Notes: generated by a model from the letters alone, not told the origin. A stretch of DNA of 64,000 bases from Bacillus carboniphilus (GCF_020524035.2 NZ_CP129013.1:2469822-2533821); one strand, 5' to 3'. Shown: positions 34,495 to 44,492, counted from the first letter of the stretch. Numbers and translations: made by a program.

Positions 34495-36378
34495 ATGAGA
34501 ATGCTAAAAAAGTTATTTTTATTATCTATTTTAGTAGTTTTAGGTTTAGCAATTGTCCCTACAGAGAAGGCAGAAGCAGAAGAATCTGGCTCATGCGCAG
34601 ATGGTTCTTCTTGGGGATTTAGTAATTATGATTTTTGTTTAAAGTCCTATAGTAGTGGTGATGATGTTTTTGCATCAATTACAACCACCAGCTCTATAGA
34701 AAGACATTGGGAGATGTCTTTACAGCGTAAAGTTAATGGGAGTTGGACGACAATCTCTACTCGTACTGGCTATGTCTCTAAATCGAGTCCATCCAATGAA
34801 ACATTTACAAACGTAGAAAGATCTAATAGTCCTTTAAAAATATATGTGAAGTTTTATAATGACTCCTCTTTCAGTGATTATTATGGTGCTGCTCAATCAC
34901 CATACCTATATCATAAAAGTAATTCTAACTCATTGTCGTATACTGGTACAGTAAATGATACAACGGTTCTAAAATATTCATTTGAGATTGATGAACAGGG
35001 AGTTTTAAATGTATCATCTATTTCAAATTCAGAAGAAATTAGCTATACAATCTTAAATTCGAAAAATGAATCGTTTGACCACGACGATACGTTAGTAGCT
35101 GGTAAATATGAGTTATATGTTACTGGATTGTCAGCTGAATTTAAAGAATATAATATATCTTTGTCAGGAGTAAACTTTAGTAGGTATTCAACTACACTTC
35201 CTAGTTTAAATATCACTAACCCTCAAAATAATTATGTCAGACTTTCAAAGAATACAGACCAAATTAATATCAAAGGAAGCTCTAATGGCGACATAACTTC
35301 AATATCAACACCTTGGCTTTCACAAGAATTTAATGTTGGAACAAGTTTCGTTAAAAATGTATCTCTTGGTCTTGGAATGAATGATTTATCTATCAGTACT
35401 GAATTAAATAATGGAAATGCTAGAACAGAAGTTAAGAAAGTAGTCTCACCAACAAGTAAACGTATTACAGGGTCTGATCGTATAGAAACTTCTACATTAA
35501 TAAGCAAAGAAATATCTAAGTGGGGAATACAGACCGATACAGTTGTCCTTGCAAATAGTTTAGGTTTTCCAGATGGAGTTTCTGCTGTCACACTTGCTGC
35601 AAACAATAATGCTCCTATACTTTTATCAAATCCTGATACATTAACAAGTGAACTTAAAAATGAAATTAGTAGAATAAACCCTTCAAAGGTTTTAATTATT
35701 GGTGGAACAGATGTAATATCCAGTAATATTGAAAATGAATTAAAGGGCTTAGGCGTAACAAATATTCAAAGAATAGGTGGATCGAACCGCTATGTAACAA
35801 ATACCAATATTGCTAATGAAGTAGTTAAAGAAACAACCACTCAGGCTTTTATTGTTAGAGGAGATGATTTCCCTGATGCTATTGCGATTGCTTCATATGC
35901 AGCGATGTTTGGACAGCCAGTATTGTTAACTACAAATGACCAACTATCCAACGAAGTAACTTCATTTTTAGATGAAAATGAATCTATAAGTAGTTTTTTA
36001 ATTGTTGGAGGCATTAATGCTGTAAGTGAAAGCGTTGAGGATCAATTATCACAAGAAGGAACTGTTCATAGAATTTCAGGGGTTGACCGTTACGATACCT
36101 CTCATAATGTAGTTAAATTCTTTCAAATTAACTCTTCATCCGCAATTATATCTGATGGAACAAATTTCCCAGATGCAATCTCTGGTTCAGTGTTTGGAGC
36201 TCTAAATCGATACCACTTTATTCTTTCTGATCCAAATACACTCAATTCTAGTACACAGAGTGCACTGGATTATCTTTCATGGAAAAACCCAAGTGCAGAT
36301 AGTTTGGATGGACTTTATATATTAGGAGGAATTTCAAATAGTGTTCAATCAAAAATTGACTCTACCTATATAAAATAA
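34495..36378 (+). CDS. Secreted protein with three cell-wall-binding repeats
   Basis: 627 aa. Signal peptide MRMLKKLFLLSILVVLGLAI with AEA-type cleavage at about residue 29. The N-terminal part (residues about 30-310) is of unknown fold with paired Cys near the start (GSCADG, YDFCL). The C-terminal part contains three CWB2 (cell wall binding repeat 2) units. They begin KRITGSDRIETSTLISKEI, QRIGGSNRYVTNTNIANEV and HRISGVDRYDTSHNVVKFF, with FPDAIS/FPDGVS and IIGG/IVGG/ILGG signatures. CWB2 anchors proteins to wall polymers. ACGGAGGT precedes the ATG. The FN3/DUF3238-like gene follows on the same strand. Confidence 0.88.
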   Translation: MRMLKKLFLLSILVVLGLAIVPTEKAEAEESGSCADGSSWGFSNYDFCLKSYSSGDDVFASITTTSSIERHWEMSLQRKVNGSWTTISTRTGYVSKSSPSNETFTNVERSNSPLKIYVKFYNDSSFSDYYGAAQSPYLYHKSNSNSLSYTGTVNDTTVLKYSFEIDEQGVLNVSSISNSEEISYTILNSKNESFDHDDTLVAGKYELYVTGLSAEFKEYNISLSGVNFSRYSTTLPSLNITNPQNNYVRLSKNTDQINIKGSSNGDITSISTPWLSQEFNVGTSFVKNVSLGLGMNDLSISTELNNGNARTEVKKVVSPTSKRITGSDRIETSTLISKEISKWGIQTDTVVLANSLGFPDGVSAVTLAANNNAPILLSNPDTLTSELKNEISRINPSKVLIIGGTDVISSNIENELKGLGVTNIQRIGGSNRYVTNTNIANEVVKETTTQAFIVRGDDFPDAIAIASYAAMFGQPVLLTTNDQLSNEVTSFLDENESISSFLIVGGINAVSESVEDQLSQEGTVHRISGVDRYDTSHNVVKFFQINSSSAIISDGTNFPDAISGSVFGALNRYHFILSDPNTLNSSTQSALDYLSWKNPSADSLDGLYILGGISNSVQSKIDSTYIK

Positions 36379-36481
36379 AGCCTTACTATTTTATTGTTTT
36401 CATTGGATACCTGAGTTTATGAATAGAAAAAAACAATCAACAGAATAATAATGAAGATTCTTTATGGGGGTAAACTACAGT

Positions 36482-37882
36482 ATGAAAAAACACAATTCAT
36501 TTCTATTTATTATAACATTTCTAACTATAGCTTTTGTTAATACAAGTATTGTTAATGCAGATACAATAAACTGGAAACCTACGTATGATTTAACCTCAAC
36601 TTCCATTCAACTGGAATGGTCAGAAATTGCAGATTCCTATGAGGTTATAATGTTAAATAAAGCTGAAACAGTTAAGGACAGTCACACAGGTGAAGAAAAC
36701 ACAAAATTAACAAACAAGTCAATATGGAAAGGGAAGGATACTACCTACACAATAGAAGGGTTAATGCCTGAAAGACCTTATCAAATACAAATATTAGCGA
36801 TTGAAAATGGTAAGGGTATCAACTCTGTATTATTAGATTTAATGACTTTAAAAGAAAGTACAAAATCGGATAAAGAGAGTTTTAAACTGCAATCGTTCAC
36901 TTCAAATATTAACGAGAATCAAATGTTAGATGCGTATATCAATAGTACACTTAATGAAGATGAACTAACACTCAATTGGACAGGATTACCTGATGAAGAC
37001 CTTGTATATGAGGTATATAATGGATCTACATTATTAGATACGGTTGAAGGAAACTCTTATACTACTAAAGTAACAGATGGGGAAGTTTATTATTTTTCTG
37101 TAAAAGGGAAAGTTAAACTTGATGAGTCAGCAATTTCAGAAAGGATTGCCCAAGCAAAATCACTTGATATAAGCATAACACAAGATATAGAAGCAAGTTT
37201 ATCCTATCAAGATTATGCTTTATACTATACTAAAGAGATTTCTATTGAAAATGATTCTTTAGCTAGTATGAATTTTAAAGAGTATGTTGATACTTTTGTA
37301 TTTAAATACATGACTTTTATACCGTTAAAATATGGTGAAACTCCTTATCCTTATAGAAAATGGGATAACATGTACTATTTTGGAGGCGATACAAGAACAC
37401 AACCAGACTTTTGGTCTAGTGATTATAGAACAATGTTTGTAGTTTATGCTTTTTTGGGTGAAGAAAAGGGTATTATTGATTATTCTATAGTTAACTATAG
37501 TACTGCGTATGACAAGAACAAAAAATTGGTAGCAGTTGATACGGAAGAAGACGGTGAAATTTATGTATCTAATATTATAAAACGTAGCGACTATATTTTC
37601 TTTCAACTAAATCATAGCGTAGATGTACCTTTTGATCTAATGGATAACCCCTTATTCACTCCACCTAATATTGACTATCGAGTTGGTACGACTCTCTATA
37701 CAAATGGTGATGTTGTTATCCAGGGTTCTAGGGACAAAGCTCCTTCACATGAATATTGGGGTATTCCATATGGAAGTGATTTCCCAATACCACTGTATTT
37801 TGGAAAGCATAGTGGTAACTTTAATTCTCTATTTGGTATTGATTATGAGATATTTACAGCAAGAAAAAACCTTGTAAAATAA
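36482..37882 (+). CDS. Secreted FN3 protein with DUF3238-like C-terminus
   Basis: 466 aa from the ATG at 36482 (GGGGG upstream); an in-frame ATG 18 bp earlier is less likely. Signal peptide KHNSFLFIITFLTIAFVNTS/IVNA. Two fibronectin-III-like domains follow (about 28-120, ending MPERPYQIQILAIEN; about 160-220, LTLNWTGLPDED). The C-terminal about 220 residues hold FIPLKYGETPYPYRKW, GGDTRTQPDFWSSDYRTM, RVGTTLYTNGDVVI and RDKAPSHEYWGIP, resembling DUF3238 and the truncated protein at 14701. A 4-TM gene follows. The Ser/His/Glu of the SHE motif is shared, but catalysis is unproven. Confidence 0.7.
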   Translation: MKKHNSFLFIITFLTIAFVNTSIVNADTINWKPTYDLTSTSIQLEWSEIADSYEVIMLNKAETVKDSHTGEENTKLTNKSIWKGKDTTYTIEGLMPERPYQIQILAIENGKGINSVLLDLMTLKESTKSDKESFKLQSFTSNINENQMLDAYINSTLNEDELTLNWTGLPDEDLVYEVYNGSTLLDTVEGNSYTTKVTDGEVYYFSVKGKVKLDESAISERIAQAKSLDISITQDIEASLSYQDYALYYTKEISIENDSLASMNFKEYVDTFVFKYMTFIPLKYGETPYPYRKWDNMYYFGGDTRTQPDFWSSDYRTMFVVYAFLGEEKGIIDYSIVNYSTAYDKNKKLVAVDTEEDGEIYVSNIIKRSDYIFFQLNHSVDVPFDLMDNPLFTPPNIDYRVGTTLYTNGDVVIQGSRDKAPSHEYWGIPYGSDFPIPLYFGKHSGNFNSLFGIDYEIFTARKNLVK

Positions 37883-37980
37883 CTCAAGTGGCCTCAAGAA
37901 GTAGTTTGAATATTAATTCTTCATTCTTAAAATATCATAGGTTATCATTAAAAAGTCTCAATAAAAAGGATGAAAAACTA

Positions 37981-38503
37981 TGAGTAATACCAGTGATTTA
38001 GAGATGAACTCACAGGGAACCATTCTAAAAAAAAAGATTACCTAGAAAAATCCTTGCGGGATCAATAACAATTATTATAATGGCTTTATTGGTCTTTTTT
38101 CTTGTTATTTTCACTGCTGAATTGGATGATTCAGTCCCAGGTGAAAAGGAAATTTCATTTACTCTCTTTTTATATACAGCATTTTTTTATGTAGTTTATC
38201 TTTATGGAGTTTCTGTATCAATTATCAGTGATTTGATTTCAAAATTTTTAACTTCAGAAGTAGGAAAAGGAGAATTTTACTTTTCTTTTCTACTTCATTT
38301 GTTTTTCGGTTCATTATTTTGGCCATTATTAAGTTGGAGTAGCTTGTTTCCAGCAATATGTTTTTTTTCTAATAGATCAATTTTTCTATAGGAAAAACAT
38401 TCATAGCTGGCCAATAGATCTTTTATTTTTCTTTTCCCTTTCAATTATTACAATTGTTTGCTATTTTATTGATATTAATTTTTTTGACTTGTTTTTTTAT
38501 TAA
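37981..38503 (+). pseudogene. 4-TM membrane partner of the DUF3238-like gene, two homopolymer frameshifts
   Basis: Begins at the ATG at 37981 (MSNTSDLEMNSQGTILKKK). It shifts in an A9 run near 38030, after which RLPRKILAGSITIIIMALL and YTAFFYVVYLYGVSVSIISD follow. It shifts again in a T8 run near 38360 to FLIDQFFYRKNIHSWP, FFFSLSIITIVCYFI and a stop at 38501. Joined, it gives about 170 aa with four helices similar to the intact protein at 15450. Two long homopolymers could mean sequencing error, decay or slippage-based switching. Confidence 0.6.
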
Positions 38504-38721
38504 CAAACTCAGTTTTTTTACCTAAATTCTATGGTCATATGAGTGAGCTTAATATCTGATTACGGTCAAGGTATTTACCAGCTATTAAAAAGTCCTACAG
38601 ATTGCTGTCTTAACTGTAGAACTTTCATTGTAGTTATCTAGTTAATTAGCTGTTTTATTAATATACTCTTCCGTTATTTCCTTAGAACTTCTGTCGTCAT
38701 TATTGTCAGATCAAATATCCT

Positions 38722-38754
38722 GGCTGCCATTATGGCAGCCTTATTTATTTTTTT
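38722..38754 (+). terminator. Terminator after the DUF3238-like/membrane pair
   Basis: GGCTGCC-ATTAT-GGCAGCC followed by TTATTTATTTTTTT. Confidence 0.88.
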
Positions 38755-38776
38755 AAAAAAGAACGCTATTAGCGTC
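38755..38776 (-). terminator. Minus-strand terminator, same family as 12712 and 22885
   Basis: GACGCTA AT AGCGTTC followed by T6 on the minus strand. The gene it once served is not obvious, since the Gabija-like genes end about 165 bp upstream. Confidence 0.65.
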
Positions 38777-38816
38777 TAATTTCGGTGGCCTAAATCACCT
38801 TAAGGAAATTACAATT

Positions 38817-38862
38817 GAAAATCCCAATATCTTAATTTTTAATGAGAAAATGGGATTTTTTC
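38817..38862. terminator. Bidirectional terminator beyond the helicase gene
   Basis: GAAAATCCCA pairs with TGGGATTTTTTC around an AT-rich loop, serving minus-strand transcription from the helicase gene. The rest of 38504-38942 has no gene. Confidence 0.65.
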
Positions 38863-38942
38863 ATTACTCGGAAAAGCTCTTTTTTCTAGAATAGCCTTGT
38901 TTAGTGAAACATCAGGATTGTGATAACCACCTATAGAAAGGG

Positions 38943-39962
38943 TTATAGCTTATAATCAGCTGGTATATCCCTCTCCCTAATAAAGTGTAGGTCTCCTTTG
39001 GTTCTAGTGCAGGCTACATAAAATTTACTCTTTGTTATTGCTGCTAAATCTATTAACTTATTCTTCTCGAATAACTTATAGGTTGTTTCATTCAACACCA
39101 CACATACATGTTCATAAGAACTTCCTTTAGAGTTCCCCCAATTTTCACTATTTACTTTAAAACGTTTTGCATTTTGATAGAAAAGTTTTTTTATTCTTTT
39201 ATTCTCCAGAATATTAATCATCTCTACCTGATCCGATGTTAAGCCTATTTCAGAATGGCTGGCATTTGCTGACTCAATACTTATGCCTACTTTATCCTTG
39301 ACGAAATTACAAACAGTTGGTGTACATCTATGACTATAAACCAATGTAGTACCATCGAAATGAAAACCCGACTCTTGAATTTTACGCTGATATAAATTTA
39401 AGTTGCTATATAAGTTACTTAAATGATTGCCTCGTCTACTAGAAGAGAATGTAGCTTGAAAAAAATCACCAACCAATGTGACTGGAATTTGTAAATTCGC
39501 TAAAGACAACATCCATAAAAAGTCATCCGAACCCAAATCTTGCATTTCGTCAATATAAACTTCATCAAAATAAGTATCCATTCTTTTTTTAAAATCAGGG
39601 AGATACTCAAGGATATATTTAGCCACTTTATTTGAGTAAATCATTTTCTTATCCTTGGTAAATGGATTTCGGTCTCTAAAGTGAGGGTTCTCAAAACATA
39701 TGTCTCTTACTGTGTATGGACATAGGGGTTTAACAATAAATTTTAATAAGAACTCAAAATATCCAAATATAAAGATATTGTTTGGTATATGTCCGAATTT
39801 CCCAATTACTTTTCTTTTCAAATTTTCTTGGTTAGCTGTCGTATATGTAATGATTAGAATCCGCTTATTGTCGTCATTCGATAACTGATTAATAATGAAC
39901 GATGTTTTTCCTGATCCAGCTACAGCGTTAAGTACTTTTTTGTTTTTTAATTCACTATCCAT
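38943..39962 (-). CDS. Compact UvrD-like helicase (GajB-like)
   Basis: A 339-aa superfamily 1 helicase. Walker A LNAVAGSGKTSFI (residues about 11-23), motif Ia ILIITYTTANQENL, Walker B DEVYIDEMQDLG (about 125-136), motif III VTLVGDFFQATF, motif IV-like YSHRCTPTVCNFV, and motif VI FYVACTRTKGDLHF near the C-terminus. It is shorter than described GajB proteins (roughly 500 aa), lacking much of the 1B/2B insertions. It overlaps the upstream OLD-nuclease gene by 16 bp, so they are co-translated. This is the gene order of Gabija anti-phage systems. The role in defence is inferred from family and pairing. Confidence 0.83.
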   Translation of the reverse strand: MDSELKNKKVLNAVAGSGKTSFIINQLSNDDNKRILIITYTTANQENLKRKVIGKFGHIPNNIFIFGYFEFLLKFIVKPLCPYTVRDICFENPHFRDRNPFTKDKKMIYSNKVAKYILEYLPDFKKRMDTYFDEVYIDEMQDLGSDDFLWMLSLANLQIPVTLVGDFFQATFSSSRRGNHLSNLYSNLNLYQRKIQESGFHFDGTTLVYSHRCTPTVCNFVKDKVGISIESANASHSEIGLTSDQVEMINILENKRIKKLFYQNAKRFKVNSENWGNSKGSSYEHVCVVLNETTYKLFEKNKLIDLAAITKSKFYVACTRTKGDLHFIRERDIPADYKL

Positions 39963-41533
39963 TTTATCGCATCCTCAATATATATAGGGATTGAAAATTT
40001 ATCAATATTGGTGTCTGGATTATCGTTGGTAAACAAGCTTAATAGTCGAAATGCTGATTCCGCTTTATTTTTTAACATATAACTTAGAACACCTTTGGTC
40101 ATATTAGCATTTGCCAAATGCTCCTCAATAAAGGAGCGATTGCTATCATATAAATTGACCTCAAAAGTATATAAGTTATTATCTTCCTCTGCAAAAATTT
40201 TTATTTTTTCTGTTTCATAACCAGAATAACTTTTATGAATATTTTTCTTATAATCACAATCATTATCCGTAATAACAGCTACTTTTTTGTTCAATATTTT
40301 AGCTAATTCTAAATATCTTTTAAATGTCTTTCCTCCACATGATAATATAGTCACCGAATCGTTATAAGGTTCTTTTCCATGTATCCTTTTATAAAATTCA
40401 TTAAGAAGAATATATTCGGCATCACCCTCTACTAAGAGCGCCCGATCTGAAAGGATAAAATTAAGGACATTATTGTGCGGAGCTTTTTCAAAAAACTTTG
40501 CTGTTTCTAATGTTAAATTGTCTAGCTTAGTAATACCCGATTCACTAAAAAACACAGCATTCTTCAGATCCAACCTAGAAGCAATCATATTGCTATGAGT
40601 TGCAATGAAAGTTTGTTTTTCATCCTCTACAGCTATTATCCTATCAATTAATTTATGCATATTAAGATAACTTAGATGGTTTTCTGGTTCTTCAATTATT
40701 ATTACATTTGTATCTTCGTTAGAGTTAGCAAGCATAAAATCGGTATTAATAAAAGTCTTTTCACCTTGGCCTAAATTTTCTATAAATATCCCTGATTTTT
40801 CTACTGAAATATTGTCTTGAAAACTGTTTTCTGATTGTGTATTTAGTTTGATTTTTAAGTTATCTGAGCTCTCTAAAATAGATTCTTTATAAAGATTATT
40901 TGAGAATTGATCGGTTAAATCTCTGTATTCATTGTTGATTTTATATCTCAAGGATCGGTCTGTCTTACTTTCATATATACGATTTATAAATTCCTTCATA
41001 GCATGTTTTGAATTTATTTTAGTGTTATCCATATATGAATATCTAATAAAACTTGGATATTTACGGAAACTACTGTACGAACGATCAGAAAAGGTATTAA
41101 ATTCTACATTATAATATTCAAACGGAAATATTTTTGTTTTTTGAAGAGAATCTGTTATTAGCTCTGAAAGGTCATCATTGGGACAAATCCTCATTTTCAA
41201 ACCATTCTTCTCAGTACCTGTAGAGTTTTTATTTCCATTTATTTCATGATTAATCTCATCATTAGTAATGAATAATTCAACCTCAACTATTGGTAAATCA
41301 CTATACTTTTTATCACCTTTCATAAATTCTTCAATAACTTCAACGTTAAAAAGAGTATGTACACCCAATTTCTCTATAAATGAATAACTCCCACTTAAAA
41401 CGCAAGATATGGCCATTAATATTGACGACTTCCCAACACCATTTTCCCCAATTAACATATTCCTACCACTATTAAAAGAAATAATAGTATCTTTAAACCT
41501 TTTAAAATTAGTTAATTTTATTTCTTCAATCAT
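39947..41533 (-). CDS. OLD-family ATPase/TOPRIM nuclease (GajA-like)
   Basis: 528 aa. An ABC-type ATPase domain has Walker A IGENGVGKSSIL (about 33-44), signature-like ENLGQGEKTFINTD, and Walker B VIIIEEPENHLSYLNMH, then a D/H-loop QTFIATHSNMI. A TOPRIM nuclease domain follows: RALLVEGDAEYILLNEFYK and VAVITDNDCDYKKN (acidic E...DxD). This is the class 2 OLD architecture. GajA of Gabija nicks DNA when nucleotide levels fall during phage infection. AAGGGGGAT precedes the ATG. It is the first gene of a two-gene unit with the helicase at 38943. It lies next to IS4 and a recombinase, as defence islands often do. Confidence 0.88.
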   Translation of the reverse strand: MIEEIKLTNFKRFKDTIISFNSGRNMLIGENGVGKSSILMAISCVLSGSYSFIEKLGVHTLFNVEVIEEFMKGDKKYSDLPIVEVELFITNDEINHEINGNKNSTGTEKNGLKMRICPNDDLSELITDSLQKTKIFPFEYYNVEFNTFSDRSYSSFRKYPSFIRYSYMDNTKINSKHAMKEFINRIYESKTDRSLRYKINNEYRDLTDQFSNNLYKESILESSDNLKIKLNTQSENSFQDNISVEKSGIFIENLGQGEKTFINTDFMLANSNEDTNVIIIEEPENHLSYLNMHKLIDRIIAVEDEKQTFIATHSNMIASRLDLKNAVFFSESGITKLDNLTLETAKFFEKAPHNNVLNFILSDRALLVEGDAEYILLNEFYKRIHGKEPYNDSVTILSCGGKTFKRYLELAKILNKKVAVITDNDCDYKKNIHKSYSGYETEKIKIFAEEDNNLYTFEVNLYDSNRSFIEEHLANANMTKGVLSYMLKNKAESAFRLLSLFTNDNPDTNIDKFSIPIYIEDAIKWIVN

Positions 41534-41987
41534 ACAAATCCCCCTTCACAATACTCAGGTGTTTAATTATCTTTATAACTCTCCACTCTTTCTCTATCCA
41601 TCACTTTATTTAAATTATTTCAAATAAACTACTTTTGAGCAATCCCCTCATTCAACAATTTGGCCCTTCTCTGGAATATAGAGCAAGTAACGACTATTTG
41701 TTCCCTTGTATTAGCTTCCTATATAATGAACCTCTAGACACATTTGTTTCGGCTAATAGCATTGACGGATATTCTCTTCTTTAAATGTGTTCAGAAAACC
41801 GCATCAAATCACTTTCAGTAATTCACCAAATATCATTAACGTTGCATAAAACTTCACAATAAAAATCAAGCAGCTTTTGATTCGCAAATACTATTAATAA
41901 CTGAATTTTCCGTCTTTTTAAAATTAAAAAAAGATAACCTCTGCATCAAGTAGCCTTTATCCATATTTTTAAATAATTATACTTTTA
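41534..41987. other. Intergenic, no recognised gene
   Basis: AT-rich DNA between the OLD-nuclease gene and the IS4 transposase. It should contain the IS left end, but I could not identify convincing inverted termini. Confidence 0.4.
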
Positions 41988-43246
41988 TTATGAAAAATGC
42001 ACAAAAAGAGGTTCGCCTGTTGGCTCGTCTAAAAAGTCCACCTCCCCTCTAAGTACTTGTTGCTCGAGCATCCTGTATTCTACTTCCCAATTTTGCTTCC
42101 TTCGTCCTATGGAGGTTCTGGTTTTTTCTTTGAACAGCGCTTTAACAAATGTATGAAACGGCTGATATAATAAGGTTTCCAGTCTTCTCTTAAAGGTTAG
42201 TAGCGAACCGTCATCATTTAAGGAAAGCTTCAGTAATACCTCTAGGCAATACGTAATAAGAGCGATCCAAATTTGATTATAAACGGCGTTTGGACTCTTT
42301 CCATAAAAAGAGGTGATGTTAAGATGTTGCTTCATCCATTTGAAAAAGTTTCGATTTTCCAACGATATCGATAAAGGTCACCGATTTCTTTTGCGGTTAA
42401 GTCAAAACAACTTGTAATGAGGATAACTTCATTACCTTCACGATCCTTTGTTTTGATTAAACGAACCGTGTGCATCATCTTTGTCCCTGTTTGTTCACCG
42501 CCAAGATACACTTCAGCGTCTTGAAAAATGAGATTTTCGGGATCCGGCACTTGTTCATTTAAATACTCGATTTTGGCGTTCTTCTTTAACCTTGTAATAA
42601 ATCGAATGTCTTTAAAACAATAGTGATCAAGCTGTTTATAATCCATATACCCACGATCAAAAAGATAAAGGCAATCAGGGTCTAATTCCACTAACGAATC
42701 CATCTTAGAACGATCAGAATGGTTCGCAGGAGATAACACGACCTCATCTGGAATGGTCATTTCTTTTGTCACAACGACTTTAAGATGCAGCTTAATACCG
42801 GCTTTTGTTTTTCGAAACGTGGCCCATGGATACTGAGATAGAGACATGGTCATCGTAGAAGAATCGATCACATGTAAACGACTGATCTCTCGAATAATAG
42901 GCTTGTTTTTTAATCGAGAGTGAATTTTCATCAAAAGGTGGCGAAAAACCTTTTCAAAAACAGAAGAAGGAATGGCTTTAAGCCTTCTGGATAATTGAGA
43001 AGTACTAATGGAATCAAGTTTGATCATTTCCTGCAGTTGTTTCTCGTCTTCTAAATAAAGAGAAACATGGGTTAAACTTTCAATCTCTCGAATATGAGCA
43101 ACAATGGAAATCTGAAATAAACAGTAGGTCGTCAGTTTCTTTATGTACTTATCTAAATTGTGAACGTTGGTTATTTTTTTAAACGTATCTTCATCTAAAA
43201 ATTCTAGTAGTTTATTTAAAGTAGGATGTGTGCTACAATTGTCCAT
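41988..43246 (-). mobile_element. IS4-family transposase, one frameshift
   Basis: A DDE transposase read in two frames. The first 304 codons (from MDNCSTHPTLNKLLEFLDED) contain HVIDSSTMTMSLS (first Asp), CLYLFDRGYMDYK (second Asp) and YRYRWKIETF (catalytic Glu in the Y-(2)-R-(3)-E-type motif). The frame breaks in a T-run near 42350. The remaining part (FFKWMKQHLNITSFYGKSPN) continues to 41988. One added T joins them into about 420 aa. It resembles IS4-group elements of Bacillus. Terminal inverted repeats were not resolved. Confidence 0.85.
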
Positions 43247-43281
43247 GCTTGTTTCCTTTATAGTTTGGATTTGGACATGTG

Positions 43282-43530
43282 CTACTTGTTCTCCAAATTA
43301 TAAAGGATTTTTTTATACCTAAAAAGACTTGTATTTTCCATAATTTCAATAATATTTAAGTTTTTTCTTTCAATAAAGGTATTGACATTTTGAAAAATAG
43401 TTAATGCAAAGCTAATGACCAAATATCCTTTTTGCTTATTATTTTCTAATATTGCAATAAGATGAATGGTATAGATATAATCTAAGATCATTTTTTCTTC
43501 TTCTGATGTAATAGTTGTTCTCAATTTCAT
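43282..43530 (-). CDS. Small hypothetical protein next to the recombinase
   Basis: 82 aa beginning MKLRTTITSEEEKMILDYIY, with a hydrophobic middle (TIHLIAILEN, GYLVISFALTIF) and a basic C-terminus. It follows the recombinase stop by 21 bp and ends just before IS4 DNA, so its 3' end could be IS-altered. No family is recognised. Confidence 0.45.
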   Translation of the reverse strand: MKLRTTITSEEEKMILDYIYTIHLIAILENNKQKGYLVISFALTIFQNVNTFIERKNLNIIEIMENTSLFRYKKILYNLENK

Positions 43531-43551
43531 TCCTCAATTCTAATGTGTAAA

Positions 43552-44157
43552 TTATTTTCCTAGTTCCCTTTTAATCTTGTATATCGTATTACGAGCAACC
43601 CCCGTTTGTCGGCTAATATCCATAACGGACGTTCTTTTCCTTAATTCACTGATAATCCTGTCATACATTACTTTGTTCCTTCCAGTGGCATTCTCATGAT
43701 ACTGGACTTGACCGCCTTTGTACTTTCCTTTCCTTTTAGCAATTTTGATACCTTCTTTTTGAGCAGTCTTAATTCTCAAACGTTCTTCTTCCACAAGCCA
43801 AGACATGACTGAAAGGAAAATCTCACTTACTAACTTGCCTACACCCTCCATGTCTTTGTATTGAGCAGTATTCAAGACTGGCAGGTTAAGGACAACAATA
43901 TCAATGTTATCCTCAATCAAACCTTCCCACTCTTTGATGATCTCTTGTTTGTTACGTCCAAATCGGCTTAGATCGTGAACAACAAGTGTGTCTCCAAACC
44001 TTAATTGCTTTCTCATTTTTCTATATTCAGGACGTTCAAAATTTTTACCACTTATCTTTTCTCGAACAATATGTTCACAACCATGTTTTTTCAAGTCCTC
44101 AATTTGCCGATCTAAATTTTGTGATTGACTGCTAACTCTTGCGTATCCAATAATCAT
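43552..44157 (-). CDS. Serine recombinase (resolvase/invertase family)
   Basis: 201 aa from the ATG at 44157, preceded by GAGGTG; a frame extension to 44199 is unlikely. The N-terminal catalytic domain has IIGYARVSSQSQNLDRQ with the active Ser in VSS, FERPEYRKMRKQLRFGDTLV, VHDLSRFGRNKQEI (Arg motif) and EERLRIKTAQKEGI. A C-terminal helix-turn-helix follows (TSVMDISRQTGVARNTIYKI). It is typical of small DNA resolvases/invertases on transposons and islands. Its upstream region contains a 67-bp repeat also found before clsB. A decayed relative is at 5960. Confidence 0.9.
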   Translation of the reverse strand: MIIGYARVSSQSQNLDRQIEDLKKHGCEHIVREKISGKNFERPEYRKMRKQLRFGDTLVVHDLSRFGRNKQEIIKEWEGLIEDNIDIVVLNLPVLNTAQYKDMEGVGKLVSEIFLSVMSWLVEEERLRIKTAQKEGIKIAKRKGKYKGGQVQYHENATGRNKVMYDRIISELRKRTSVMDISRQTGVARNTIYKIKRELGK

Positions 44158-44326
44158 CTTTTGCACCTCATTAACATTCTTCGTGTTGATATGGATCATT
44201 TAAAGGAAATTAGATTTTTTCTTAATGGGAATAGGTAATTAACTTAGTCTATTTATTCTTTTAAATCCCATTATGAATAAACAACCCTATTTGAACAAAT
44301 TGGTAAAATATATGAAGTGTCTATAA

Positions 44327-44393
44327 ATCTATGTATAATCAGCCTTCAGGGACTCATTTCTATATTATACCATAATGTTTAATTAGAGTAGAG
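44327..44393. repeat. 67-bp imperfect direct repeat, copy upstream of the recombinase
   Basis: Starts AATCTATGT and ends TATTATACCATAATGTTTAA with TTAGAGTAGAG. A similar block in the same orientation is at 48402-48468. It is a possible recombination site or duplicated island edge. The rest of 44158-44492 holds only this and a terminator. Confidence 0.55.
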
Positions 44394-44416
44394 TCTGTTT
44401 GAACAATCAATTCAAT

Positions 44417-44447
44417 AATAACCACCTTTTATAAAAGGTGGTTATTT
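44417..44447 (-). terminator. Terminator of the 44493 immunity gene
   Basis: AATAACCACCTTTT-AT-AAAAGGTGGTTATT, a near-perfect 14-bp hairpin flanked by A/T. Confidence 0.85.
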
Positions 44448-44492
44448 CAATACTATTACCCTATTACTTGGGCTATCAAATTTCTTATTAAA

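Noticed and set aside
41940-43320. Terminal inverted repeats for the IS4 element
   Set aside because: I compared both flanks by eye and found no convincing matching ends, so the element's exact limits are not given.
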